Positions 8,601 through 16,977 are shown, counted from the stretch's first letter. The stretch: DNA of 21,463 nucleotides from Bdellovibrionota bacterium (GCA_030836365.1 JAURQB010000180.1:1-21463); one strand, 5' to 3'. Notes: generated from the sequence alone by a model not told the origin. Numbers and translations: made by a program.

Positions 8601-11600
8601 GAATCATTCCAAAGTCTCACACTGATGAAGCGCCGGTTTATTTTTATCAAAAAGATAAGGCCGTGTGTTTTAAGTCTACTGGAGATAGTAGCGCTGATGA
8701 TTGGGAAGAAGTGACGGAGCATATCGCTGACATTTATGTAAATCAATCGCAAGATATTCGCCTGACAAATATTCGTGTGGATGAAGGCGGAAGCGGCGAT
8801 GAAGATTCTCAAGAGTTAGTTTTAACGAATGTGGAAATTTCAGGTGATACAAACCTTGTTGATATTAGTGATATTAAGTTTATTCATGATGATAGCGACG
8901 AAGAAGTTGCCGACGGCACGACGACTTGGACAACGTGGACGTTTGGTGACGCCAGTGAAAGTGAAGACATGCATGATTTGATTATCGAGATCACGCCCAA
9001 TAATTCCGAGTATGGCACGGCGACTATTACGCTAACGTTTAATGATGGCGGTGAGACGATTACCACCAGTTTTAACCTTGTCGTCTACGCCAGCCAGCTT
9101 GTGCACGAAGGATGGAAAAATATTAAAGCGCTCGGTCCTAGACTCGCGGGCAGTCCCTATTGTGATGATAACGGCCAGCGGGAGCAAACGATTATTGATT
9201 TTAGTGGGGCGGCTGTTGAAGAGAATAATACGATTACACTACATTATAACAGCTCTGGTAGCAGTGAGGTTTTTACATTTAAAGATTCCCCGAATGATTC
9301 AAAGCATATTCAAAGAGTGGACGGTAATAATCTTGAAAATGTTAAAAACGCCGCGGCAAAAATAAATGACAATTCGTACTTTGATGCGTGGGCAGTGAGT
9401 GAAGTTCTATATATTCAGGCGATTAATTCAGGCAATTTAACAGACTCTTCAACTGCTTCAGGAACTCTTAAAATAAAAGATGGAATTAACACCACTACCG
9501 GTAACCGAGACAGCTGTATTGATGGAGGTGGAACCTGGCGCGCGGGCGAAATTGTTCAAGATCCTAACGTGTGTAGTTTTTCTAGAACGAAGTGTGATGA
9601 CGGTGATCAGTGTCATGGCAGTGTCGCGCCAGATAATGTCGTGCCAGATGAGTTTAATGCGATTTACCGCTATGATAATACAAGCACCACACATTCTTGT
9701 TACCGTGCTAGGGCCCAAAGAAGTGTGAATAATTTAACATTCACCTCAAAACTTGCCGGCGCGATTGTGATTGAAATGAAGCTTGATGGAACTGAGGGAA
9801 GTGAGTGGGTGGAAGTGCTCGATCAAAACGCTGATTGTGATGAGGATGAATCCAACGATACGTTTTATAAAAATAATCCGGCCGGCATTGTTCACTACAT
9901 GCGCATTCATGCCCATGAGTTATCAGATAATGATGATCTCGCGGAGCGAATTATCGGCGATGGAGATATGGATTGCAACGATGGCGACGCGAGTTGCCTG
10001 GTGGATGTGACTTACACCAATGCTGGTCATGCTCACGGTATTAGTGAAGGGCAGTACTTTTTTGGGGTAAATGGTTTTAGTTATTACAATGTGGGCGATA
10101 TTTTACTTGTTGGTTTTGGTGATGGGCTTAGTGTTGAATTTAGAGATAACGATAGCGCTGACGCCACCGTTAGTTTTGTGGATAAAAAACTGTTGGTTGC
10201 CATGGATAGTAAAGATAGTAACCGCTGCGCGGTGGTGGACGCGATTAATAAACATAGTGATGCGCGTGAATACCTTGTGGCCATTGATCTTGGTAATCAA
10301 AACGCCGGCGAAGAAGAGGACGAAGACGAAGAGGGTGAGGTGATCACGTTATCGACGAGCAATTTTAGCACGACGAGTGGTTATCCTTACTGGGAGAGTT
10401 TTGAAACTCACTGTAATATTAGCGAGAGTGAGTTGATGCCAAGCTGTCGGGACAATTATTTGCTGGGCGCAAGTTGTATTGGGTATATAAATCCTAATGA
10501 AATTAATGATGGAAATGCGACGTTCACCCGTGATGAGCTGCGCTTAGACGCTCGCTTTAGTGCAAGCCAGATAATTCCCCTTGAATTTAATCAGTTCTAT
10601 CAAGATCTAAATTCTCGCACATGTTACCGCAGTGATGTGGTGGATTTAACTCCGGATAGTAATGGAGATGGTGCTTATGGAGATGCGGATGACGTCGCAC
10701 AATTTCGGTTTGTTGAATACGTGGCGACGGGAACGACCACTCTTTCTTGGGAAGACTTTTCACTAAGTGATGGACAAGTCATTACTGGGTATGAAGTGTA
10801 CCGAAAGCTTGGTGCGGTGATGGAAAATGTTGTTGATGTTGTTGATGATAGTGATCCTGGTAGTCCAGCTGTATCTGATGGCGTCGTGGACGGGCTTTTA
10901 ACAGACCTGTTAAATGATAATATTAAAACATTTGACTGGGATTATACAGCGCCAGTGAATATCGCAACCCTTGCTAGTAGCGTGAAAAGTTTTACAGATG
11001 ATCCGACGACTTCTCGTCATCCACCGGTGCCAGGCACGGTTTATTTTTATGAAGTAAGACCAATTGTTAATAATGTAGTGTCGAAGGCGCAAGAGGATCA
11101 CCGGCGCGTGCGAATTATGTCGCCGCCGGAAAATTTTGCATTTGTTCATCGTTGGATGGTGAATAAAAAAATCTGTGACATGATGCATGCGGATACCAGA
11201 CAAGACGTTGAGAACCCAGAAGACTATGCCAAACTTGGTATGGATGATTATTTTTCTTGTTTATATTACGGCCCTGGTACTACGGAAACGGCAATACGTG
11301 ATATTGACGGTGATGGCATTTACGATAATGAATCCTTTTATGATATTGGTCACGATATGATTGTCATGCAAACTGAAGCTGGTTGCCCTTATACGCGAAA
11401 TGGTTGCGAAGGGGGAGCCATTTATGATGATGGAAATTGTATCGGAAAGGGAGATCCCGATGGTGTCGTGACTCCCAAAAATGACGGTGCCGAGGAGACA
11501 GTGTACTACGACCGTGAAGGTGGAGAATGCTATGTTTATGAAGGAAGTTGGGATCCATATGCTCCAAGTTCAGCAAATGATGAAAATATTATTTTTACAA

Positions 11601-12733
11601 ACAGTCTGAATCCTCCATTAGTTAATCTCGTAAATACCTCTAGTAGAAATGCATGCTACTATAATTTATTAAATATTATTAATACAAATACACTTGGTGT
11701 TGTCACTGTGGATATAGCTGATGATGCTGTTGATAGTACTCCGCTTGATATAGATCCTGCTGGTAGTAATTTTAGTCAGGTTAAAGGTGGCTTTTTTGGT
11801 GATGATAACAAGCTACAACACGGAGCACTTCCAAATAGAGATGAGCAAATCGCGTACTCGCTTTGGGATGTAGATGAGTTAAGTGATAGTGAAATAAACA
11901 CACTGGAAACGGGGCTAAGTCTTAATAGCTCTAGCAAATGTAACAGTAGTGATGCCAGTGGGTTAGAAGATGGTTATACTGATACAGAGTCACCTGGAGT
12001 TAATTACGGTTTTTCTATGCCTGGAACATATTCATCTGAAATTAGATCTGTCCAAACGGGAAGTGATGTAACTCAAGCTTGTCAAAGTGTTTTTGGTATT
12101 CAAGATGCGATTGGTAATGTCAGTGAGTTTTCAGGGAATACAATGGTAGCATTAACCGTACCAACATTTTTAAGATATACTAAACAGAATGGTCTTGCTG
12201 CAACGAATATGATCTTTGGTGATCCTGTTCAATTCTACTATATGGATGATATTTTTGATCAGGTTGGTCCTTGTCCTGACGATGATGATAATGGAAACTG
12301 TTGGCTTAATGCCGACGGTACTACTAAAGAGAATCTAGATTCTTGGGTTATTGATACTGAAGCGTATGACTCTAATCATATATTTATTCCTTATGGATTG
12401 CCTGTCGTAAATGATTACGCAACAGGACTATCAGAACCTGAAAGTGCATTCACTTTTGAAATTGGACCAACTAGTGGAATTACGAGCGAGCAGCTTCATG
12501 ATGACGAATGGATTTTTAATACGGACGAAAATATAAATAACTCTGTTGGAAAAGTAGATGCTTTTTTTACCGGCGGCGGGAGTTATGAGCACGGAAGTGG
12601 GGCAGGTGTTTGGTTTATGGAATGGCTGAACCCAACGGATGCTCGAAGCGATGTGGGATTCCGGTGTATTTATAGAGTGTATGAAGAAAACTATTTTGAA
12701 AATCAAATGGGCAGTGGCGCACTAAACCACTAA
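5645..12733 (+). CDS. Giant cadherin/Tandem-95-like lipoprotein with FGE-like C-terminus
   Basis: A 2362-residue, strongly acidic predicted lipoprotein. The signal ends in LLLQSC with lipid-accepting Cys28. The N-terminal half has beta-sandwich repeats of the cadherin-like/Tandem-95 type, with joints VEDSPV, VNDPPV, KNDTPV and SNDNPV and repeat bodies such as LSYYISDLPENGTL. Five Cys-containing modules recur at nt 6539, 8525, 9515, 10445 and 11384, each ending in a Cys-Phe/Tyr element (CFRS, CFKS, CYRA, CYRS, CYVY). About nt 10729-11120 looks like a fibronectin type III domain (LSWEDF, then GYEVYRK, FYEVRP). From about nt 11820 the C-terminus resembles a divergent FGE/SUMF1 fold (AIGNVSEF at 12110-12133, GFRC near 12655-12666). 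By eye, base use becomes more AT-rich from about 11560. The gene is preceded by the repeat pair and ends 11 bp before another palindrome. A surface adhesin role is likely but inferred. Confidence 0.85.
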   Translation: MTTSLTRTLKTSRSLIQVWAVCLLLQSCLTGEQSPTIADCQKGWSFNTVARKCEKFVMPPAAPLAVSEVFSIREDSGENFLELGYEDDNADLASVCTIHQYSENLDGNGTYMPVCECKGGRCFVTVWPDFDFYGEAQFTYSVTDRHGQSNIQLATVDVESVEDSPVAEMDNMDEEILNIALIDDGVTIEDNFGVIEYNSYIEEGESKTIYLWGEDYDFDPVSACQVTNISDHLEVNSLCTCEEDLFGIGSLCQVNVIARTNFYGNGEFITYQVYASGEWSEAETHFLEIRSVNDPPVICHYSLYAEAPECAKDDDNDNCVGTEKPTTALINPTSHNDTKPVWFLDEEKGECFRSVDLGSVYYWLGHLEDPTNYGDDDNGGIVNSDGDLIEYPYGAEWITIDEGSSLNVINLQDAIDIDHRYDEADANGDEDDITSLSYYTYDLPTRGKLRNCLSNNNHGDQEYEEFGDEEYRELRTDDLSCVYDIKYPNEHYNLNNNYIYDTIAVGNAQNSPSLRFVAKQSGDLATEHSSGRLCIKYVEGNTNGAASVSVDTAYDDGIETSYCENFPFQDGFDSSGFYVQFYAEEDSCEEYGIHAIELNSTDGVPGEDLYIRINANVDNLNQEGADRDDTVDESFLLKFNEENFNDDDLSTDDITLEVNVDGVYADGYGVNSITVNDLIEYQVLTNEDEVMTLYIRNLTKNKHDAEVDVFTDAGELTSYDSSKVQELNPFWRYDCGDDNGGTGRLITVTIDDENTTSQTIKEAIEAHSTASSLVDVYMYGSLREEVTAQGEENAWPKTLGGGREYLDYFSYVAEDTYVEFNGETSQYETLHSESNLGRVYISINPKNDTPVISTNGVQDLGSISAEDGPVEIELDIASDADYMDNLSYYISDLPENGTLSGCANLEGSDGPADITCIFTPDANYNGEINIVYYAEDESGAITSSKEIEFDINASNDNPVVCQYTIFEKANECGVSDCIHSMTPVGRIIPKSHTDEAPVYFYQKDKAVCFKSTGDSSADDWEEVTEHIADIYVNQSQDIRLTNIRVDEGGSGDEDSQELVLTNVEISGDTNLVDISDIKFIHDDSDEEVADGTTTWTTWTFGDASESEDMHDLIIEITPNNSEYGTATITLTFNDGGETITTSFNLVVYASQLVHEGWKNIKALGPRLAGSPYCDDNGQREQTIIDFSGAAVEENNTITLHYNSSGSSEVFTFKDSPNDSKHIQRVDGNNLENVKNAAAKINDNSYFDAWAVSEVLYIQAINSGNLTDSSTASGTLKIKDGINTTTGNRDSCIDGGGTWRAGEIVQDPNVCSFSRTKCDDGDQCHGSVAPDNVVPDEFNAIYRYDNTSTTHSCYRARAQRSVNNLTFTSKLAGAIVIEMKLDGTEGSEWVEVLDQNADCDEDESNDTFYKNNPAGIVHYMRIHAHELSDNDDLAERIIGDGDMDCNDGDASCLVDVTYTNAGHAHGISEGQYFFGVNGFSYYNVGDILLVGFGDGLSVEFRDNDSADATVSFVDKKLLVAMDSKDSNRCAVVDAINKHSDAREYLVAIDLGNQNAGEEEDEDEEGEVITLSTSNFSTTSGYPYWESFETHCNISESELMPSCRDNYLLGASCIGYINPNEINDGNATFTRDELRLDARFSASQIIPLEFNQFYQDLNSRTCYRSDVVDLTPDSNGDGAYGDADDVAQFRFVEYVATGTTTLSWEDFSLSDGQVITGYEVYRKLGAVMENVVDVVDDSDPGSPAVSDGVVDGLLTDLLNDNIKTFDWDYTAPVNIATLASSVKSFTDDPTTSRHPPVPGTVYFYEVRPIVNNVVSKAQEDHRRVRIMSPPENFAFVHRWMVNKKICDMMHADTRQDVENPEDYAKLGMDDYFSCLYYGPGTTETAIRDIDGDGIYDNESFYDIGHDMIVMQTEAGCPYTRNGCEGGAIYDDGNCIGKGDPDGVVTPKNDGAEETVYYDREGGECYVYEGSWDPYAPSSANDENIIFTNSLNPPLVNLVNTSSRNACYYNLLNIINTNTLGVVTVDIADDAVDSTPLDIDPAGSNFSQVKGGFFGDDNKLQHGALPNRDEQIAYSLWDVDELSDSEINTLETGLSLNSSSKCNSSDASGLEDGYTDTESPGVNYGFSMPGTYSSEIRSVQTGSDVTQACQSVFGIQDAIGNVSEFSGNTMVALTVPTFLRYTKQNGLAATNMIFGDPVQFYYMDDIFDQVGPCPDDDDNGNCWLNADGTTKENLDSWVIDTEAYDSNHIFIPYGLPVVNDYATGLSEPESAFTFEIGPTSGITSEQLHDDEWIFNTDENINNSVGKVDAFFTGGGSYEHGSGAGVWFMEWLNPTDARSDVGFRCIYRVYEENYFENQMGSGALNH

Positions 12734-12744
12734 AAGAAACCACT

Positions 12745-12765
12745 AAAAGGTACGCGGTACCTTTT
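12745..12765 (-). repeat. Palindromic REP-like element, copy 3 (GCG centre)
   Basis: A perfect 9-bp-arm palindrome with GCG centre in the 36-bp gap between two convergent genes (stops at 12733 on + and 12770 on -). The stem has A and T runs on both sides, so it is well placed to act as a bidirectional terminator. Confidence 0.95.
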
Positions 12766-12769
12766 GGCG

Positions 12770-14572
12770 TTAAAACAGTGACGCAATTTTTTGACCGATA
12801 TTATATTTTTTAATTAATTGCTGACACCTCTTTGTCATTACGTTTAGCGAATCTTGCGTCTGATCAAAAAATTGTATCATGCTGGTATATTCACTATCAG
12901 GTTTGCAGATTGACGAAATCATTTCATCTTCAATGTTTTGTATTGCTTTTTGAATTTTTCGCTCCATTTCTTTCTTGTATAATTTTTGTATCGTTTGTGC
13001 GCTTCTCGCACGTCCTTGCTGATCTGTTTTACTGATTTCAATACTATCAATCTGATATTTTAATTCGATCGCTGATGAAATGATAAACCCGACAATTGTC
13101 TCGCCACCATTATCATAAATTTTGTCCAGTACAGGAAATCTTTTTACCGCAAAACCGATGGCCGATGTCGCTGCAGATGTCACACTTCCTTTGATGTCAG
13201 CATCGAGAAATCTCTCTTCTAAATCTTCTATTTGCTTGGTTAAGTATGTTGGTTCAGACCCCGCACAAGCACTCGCCAGACTTTTTCCCTCTATGTTCTC
13301 GTTGGCAAAAGGAGTTAAAAACTGATTTGTTATCTGGTGATGAAGAGCACTTTTTGTTGATGCTTGATATTGTACTTGTTTTGAGTGCTGGTGGCATTTA
13401 TCCATAAACGCGCGACAGGCAGTCGTTGACTTAAGGTGAATTCCGCTTCTTCCGTTGATGGCGTAGGGAGATCTCGATCCTACTCCATAAGGTGGATGTT
13501 GAATATTTCCCGCAGCACTACTGCTGCAATTGAGTCGAATTCGGTCATCAAAATTTTGTTGGAGTTGAGAATTATTTAAGCAGTAGGTGGACATCGTGGC
13601 GCCTGAAAACAAACAGGCAAATTGAAAGGTTGCGGAGTCTTTGTACGTCGCTGAAAAATTTGGAATTTTTCTTCTCGCAATTTTCATTTTGTTTATGGGC
13701 AGAAGGCAATACCTTAAATCTCCCAATACGGAGAGTTCCCTTTTTAATGTTGATTGATCATAAATTGGGTTTTCTTCGTTTTGGGAAAGATATCGGACAA
13801 GGGCATTTTTCTTTTCTAAGTCCGTATTTGTGCAGAGTAATTCTTGAAGCGATAAATCCTTTATCAATTGCGCGTCCTCGTTGACAGCTAAGTCTTGTGC
13901 ACTTGGTGTAACGCTGATGGAGCGTGTGCGAGTGCTTTTTGTTCTGCGTTTTCGTGATCTTGGTTTTGAATTATTTATTGGTGAAGCGGTTTGGCATGAC
14001 ATGATCGGTTCGGGCGATAGTTCACCTTGGCAGCTGGCCATTATACCAAGAGAGAGATTAAGGTCCTCGCCAGGATAAAAATCCTGCGATGATATTATTT
14101 GATTTATTTTTTTTGCGAGGTAATTGATGTTTTGCTTTGTCCATTTTTCTAAACACGCACATGACTTTCTTCGGTTAATATTTCTGGTTTGAGAGCAAGC
14201 ACGATCATCATAGGACCCAAAAGGTAAACATGCTTCGCTGGCCACTCGTCTGGTTGCTTGTTTATGCGCATAGGTTGAAAAGTGATCAAATTTATCGACG
14301 AATTTTTTTAATTTTTTATTATTTTCTAGTGGGGCACCATTTTTTAATGCCTCAATTTGTGCCTGCATTTCAACAAATTTACACTGACACCCTGCTGGCG
14401 GATTGTCACTAAAGCACGCATGGGATTGATACCTTTGTTTAAACGCTTGAAGTTTTTCTTCTTCGGCAAAAATAAATGATGATGAACCTAACTGAATTCT
14501 TTGCGCAGAGGCGGCCATCAGTTTCTCTGAACTTACAAGTAAATAAAAAATGATGACGAATAGCCGAAACAT
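12770..14572 (-). CDS. Secreted Cys-rich protein of unknown function
   Basis: A 600-residue protein with a signal peptide (FRLFVIIFYLLVSS, cleavage likely near MAASA at residues 19-23). Many cysteines follow, including CQCKF and SCACLEK pairs, so disulfides are likely after export. A strongly basic stretch (KPRSRKRRTKSTRTR) lies near residues 200-215. A Gly/Ala/Ile-rich stretch near 478-515 (SAIGFAV, then ETIVGFIISSAIEL) could be a membrane-active or membrane-spanning segment. It is followed by a predicted helix or coiled coil at about 520-552. I recognise no family. The gene begins 44 bp after the DUF2341 gene ends and is probably the last of a three-gene minus-strand operon. The start has no obvious ribosome binding site, but an upstream ATG at 14582 hits a stop at once. 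Confidence 0.8.
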   Translation of the reverse strand: MFRLFVIIFYLLVSSEKLMAASAQRIQLGSSSFIFAEEEKLQAFKQRYQSHACFSDNPPAGCQCKFVEMQAQIEALKNGAPLENNKKLKKFVDKFDHFSTYAHKQATRRVASEACLPFGSYDDRACSQTRNINRRKSCACLEKWTKQNINYLAKKINQIISSQDFYPGEDLNLSLGIMASCQGELSPEPIMSCQTASPINNSKPRSRKRRTKSTRTRSISVTPSAQDLAVNEDAQLIKDLSLQELLCTNTDLEKKNALVRYLSQNEENPIYDQSTLKRELSVLGDLRYCLLPINKMKIARRKIPNFSATYKDSATFQFACLFSGATMSTYCLNNSQLQQNFDDRIRLNCSSSAAGNIQHPPYGVGSRSPYAINGRSGIHLKSTTACRAFMDKCHQHSKQVQYQASTKSALHHQITNQFLTPFANENIEGKSLASACAGSEPTYLTKQIEDLEERFLDADIKGSVTSAATSAIGFAVKRFPVLDKIYDNGGETIVGFIISSAIELKYQIDSIEISKTDQQGRARSAQTIQKLYKKEMERKIQKAIQNIEDEMISSICKPDSEYTSMIQFFDQTQDSLNVMTKRCQQLIKKYNIGQKIASLF

Positions 14573-14594
14573 TCTAAGACATTTATCGGCTTAT

Positions 14595-14618
14595 TTTTGG
14601 CCTTTTCTACGAAATTTT
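14595..14618 (-). repeat. 24-bp repeat, copy A (no palindrome attached)
   Basis: Identical to 17176-17199 over 24 bp; on + it begins TTTTGGCC and ends GAAATTTT. It overlaps the stop codon of the DUF2341 gene. On the minus strand the match stops exactly after CCAAAA, where the other copy continues into the palindrome arm. Confidence 0.85.
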
Positions 14619-15501
14619 AATTAGGAAGCTCACTTCCGATACTTTGAGTGAATGACTTTAGGTTGTTCGAATAAAAAATATAATCAACATGGGCCTGAGT
14701 ATACCGTATACCGCTCCCAATTCTGATTTCCATATCTCCGATACCAACATCAGGGTTTATATTCACTTTTGTGTTGTATGCACAATCTTGTAAACAGATA
14801 CGAGAAAGGCTTCCGGTTGAAGAGTCGATGACGTAGTTGTAATCTAGAATATAGTCTTTTCCTGTAGTATAACCACCTTTACCACTTAGCCAAGTAGAAG
14901 AGCCGCCGATATAATATTTTAAATCGTAGCCACCATCTTTTCTCATATCAAAACCATAGTAGTTATCATATGAGAAAAGTGATGTCATAAATGATCTGTA
15001 TGAACTGCTATAAATAGAGGTAAAGTTAATTTTTTTAATGATGCTAAAATAATTATTGTTTGGTCTATTTATTGTTGTTGTCGCATAGTTGGTGTAGCTT
15101 GTACCACTAGGTGAATATTGGTTTAGTTTGCCGCCTGAAATATCTAGTCCAAAAAAATCACTTCCCGCTGAAGCTCCAGAGGAATTCCTCGCTAGATAGT
15201 CCCCTAAACTAGGATGATTCCAAACATCCGAGACCCTATTGAAATCATCAAAATAAACTGGAAAAGTTTCATATCCATTAGAAGTATTTGGCGACGAGAC
15301 ATTTCCATAATAAAGGGTTAGAACCTTTGATTCACCGGCCGATATACTTGGTACTAGAGACCATATGTAAGTTTGAGAAGTATTACATGAATTATCCGCG
15401 ACCCAATGTTTTAATTTCGTCGAACCGTCATACACCATGATCTGATTGCAGTTAGAGTCGATTTTTCCGTCTGATATGAGCGCCGCTGTATCAATAACCA
15501 T
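14617..15501 (-). CDS. DUF2341 protein, 3' part of a frameshifted gene
   Basis: The given start is the first in-frame ATG, but the frame is open back to 15939 and clearly codes for protein there (RGEVNFIDALDLRG, then SAGWESFGNVKKAKKPSG). The true product therefore continues from the upstream reading frame. The domain at about 15510-15250 matches DUF2341: VIDTAALISDGKIDSNC, then HWVADNSCNT, IWSLVPSISAGESKVL and LYYGN. The next stretch, from YFDDFNRVSDVW, looks like a concanavalin A/LamG-type beta-sandwich, as commonly follows DUF2341 in surface and secreted proteins. The joined protein would be about 646 residues. Its stop codon overlaps a 24-bp repeat shared with the transposase 3' end. The role is probably glycan or surface binding, by family analogy only. 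Confidence 0.7.
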   Translation of the reverse strand: MVIDTAALISDGKIDSNCNQIMVYDGSTKLKHWVADNSCNTSQTYIWSLVPSISAGESKVLTLYYGNVSSPNTSNGYETFPVYFDDFNRVSDVWNHPSLGDYLARNSSGASAGSDFFGLDISGGKLNQYSPSGTSYTNYATTTINRPNNNYFSIIKKINFTSIYSSSYRSFMTSLFSYDNYYGFDMRKDGGYDLKYYIGGSSTWLSGKGGYTTGKDYILDYNYVIDSSTGSLSRICLQDCAYNTKVNINPDVGIGDMEIRIGSGIRYTQAHVDYIFYSNNLKSFTQSIGSELPN

Positions 15502-15743
15502 GTAGTGGTTAAAATTGGTATTTCCCTGATCTCCATTATTAATTGTATATTCTATTTTATAATTTGCTGCAATACTGGATGTGGTATTTCTAAAAGAAGA
15601 TTGATTTTCTTCAGCAACACAGCTGTCCTCATCAGAATGGATAGGGTTTAAAAACTCGCTACTAGACTCGGTAAATAATCTTGCTTCAATGTGAGTAGGA
15701 GCACTGAAGCTAATATTGCTGCCTGATGGTTTTTTTGCCTTTT

Positions 15744-16559
15744 TTACGTTGCCAAAACTTTCCCAACCGGCCGATCTTTTTGTTGTAAGTTTTGATTTAA
15801 TTGAATTACGACATGCTTTTGCATCTGATAAACAATCCGAAGCCGAGTAACTTCCGCGTAAATCAAGTGCATCAATAAAATTAACCTCTCCTCTGGCGTT
15901 GGGTCGGCGCAGTCGCCAATAATTACGGAAGCAAACCCATCAACAATGGTGGAGGCGTCCACATCATCAGCTCCGCCAAGTCCATCTCCATGAGAGTCGA
16001 TTGTAAATAAGTCAGCATAGGGAAATACGCCATCAGCGATCGTAAACTCGGATCCTGCATCACAACTAATGATGACATATGATTTATTTGGTGCGCATTG
16101 CTCTGACTCGGAGGCGACATTGACGTAGGAGCTTTGAGAACAATCACTACTAAATCCATGCCGCGTAAAGGAGCTTGTGAGTAAGACCGTTTCGCCCTTG
16201 ACCGAGACAATTGTTCGTCTCGGTGCTGTACTGCAGGTGTCCTCTAATCTTTTTAGTTCAATAATTCCACTACCTTCACAAGGGTTTTTAATGTAGATCG
16301 CGTTTGAGTTTATCGCGCCAGCGGCCACTGGAGTAAGGGAAAAGGTGGCATTTTGAATTAAGTTTGCATTTCCAGTGACGCTTTTGTAACTCCAGTTTGT
16401 GCACATGACGATGTCATTGGCGTCTAAGTCCGTTTTGGCAACATCGGCAATATCTTCAATCGTAATTTTAATTTCATTTGTCGTTGTCGTGACAGAAAAT
16501 GAGGAAAATGAGACAAAGGAGATTGCAATTAAAAAATAAATTTTCAAAGAGTTTGTCAT
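15744..16559 (-). CDS. DUF2341 protein, 5' part of a frameshifted gene
   Basis: The open frame codes for 271 residues, but only about the first 218 (to GDCADP) look like the real product. The tail ERLILLMHLIYAEV onward is the out-of-frame reading of sequence that makes better sense in the -1 frame. A signal peptide is present (IYFLIAISFVSFSSFS). The mature part is beta-rich with cysteines (VMCTNWSYKS, NPCEGSGI, DTCSTAP, SDCSQSS, ISCDAGSE) and an Asp/Gly-rich SHGDGLGGADDVD loop. A good ribosome binding site (AAAGGAAA) precedes the ATG at 16559 by six bases. The gene starts 16 bp after the small lipoprotein gene and is probably cotranscribed with it. Confidence 0.7.
   Translation of the reverse strand: MTNSLKIYFLIAISFVSFSSFSVTTTTNEIKITIEDIADVAKTDLDANDIVMCTNWSYKSVTGNANLIQNATFSLTPVAAGAINSNAIYIKNPCEGSGIIELKRLEDTCSTAPRRTIVSVKGETVLLTSSFTRHGFSSDCSQSSYVNVASESEQCAPNKSYVIISCDAGSEFTIADGVFPYADLFTIDSHGDGLGGADDVDASTIVDGFASVIIGDCADPTPEERLILLMHLIYAEVTRLRIVYQMQKHVVIQLNQNLQQKDRPVGKVLAT
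15880..15939 (-). other. Frameshift site joining the two DUF2341 gene parts
   Basis: The upstream frame makes sense through GDCADP; the -1 frame makes sense from RGEVNFID onward and has a stop at 15940-15942. One added base, for example in the GGG run at 15901-15903 (CCC on the coding strand), would join the two as DPNARGEVNF. This could be a real one-base deletion or a sequencing or assembly error. I see no canonical slippery heptamer. Confidence 0.75.
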
Positions 16560-16575
16560 TAATGTTTCCTTTTAA

Positions 16576-16977
16576 TTAATTTCGTTCAAGAATTGGAATA
16601 CTTCGAACGGATACCTCACCATTTTTGTTAAAAATAGAAAGTTTAATAAACTTATCGCCAGCGTCTACAAGGAGTCTGACATTTTCGTTGCCTAGACCGT
16701 CATCGTTATAAAAAGTTATTTTAGATTTATTGCCTTCACCACTAAACGTGACTTTATCAACTTCGTTCCAGTTGATGATGGAGTCATTCATTTGAAGATC
16801 GATGTAGCGAAGCGTATCAAAAGTCGCAGGAACGGGCTCATTGAATCTTTTTATTGAAATTTTAGGTTGAGTAGGTTCAACGGTGACACCGTTGTTGTGA
16901 TTTTCAAGACCGGGGTCTTGAGTGACGACACAACTGGTGAAAAAAACACTCGTCATTAAAAGGATTAATCTTATCAA
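16576..16977 (-). CDS. Small lipoprotein of unknown function, TTG start
   Basis: A 133-residue predicted lipoprotein. The start is TTG, supported by GAGG six bases upstream in GCGAGGTAAGTT. The only nearby ATG (16956) would leave too short a signal. The hydrophobic signal IRLILLMTSVFFTS ends at Cys16; the box FTSC is slightly atypical because -3 is Phe. The mature part is short and beta-rich (KISIKRFNEPVP, KVTFSGEGNKSKITFY, NENVRLLVDAG, IFNKNGEVSVRSI) and looks like one small beta-sandwich. I recognise no family. It is the first gene of a likely minus-strand operon with the DUF2341 gene (16-bp gap) and the Cys-rich secreted gene. Confidence 0.7.
   Translation of the reverse strand: MIRLILLMTSVFFTSCVVTQDPGLENHNNGVTVEPTQPKISIKRFNEPVPATFDTLRYIDLQMNDSIINWNEVDKVTFSGEGNKSKITFYNDDGLGNENVRLLVDAGDKFIKLSIFNKNGEVSVRSIPILERN

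Noticed and set aside
14217..14226. CCAAAAGGTA inside the 12770-14572 gene as a degenerate palindrome
   Set aside because: Only one half arm is present and it encodes ordinary sequence (LPFG); probably chance.
15860..15939. Programmed ribosomal frameshifting in the DUF2341 gene
   Set aside because: No X XXY YYZ slippery heptamer is in the right phase and no strong downstream structure is evident; a one-base indel is simpler.
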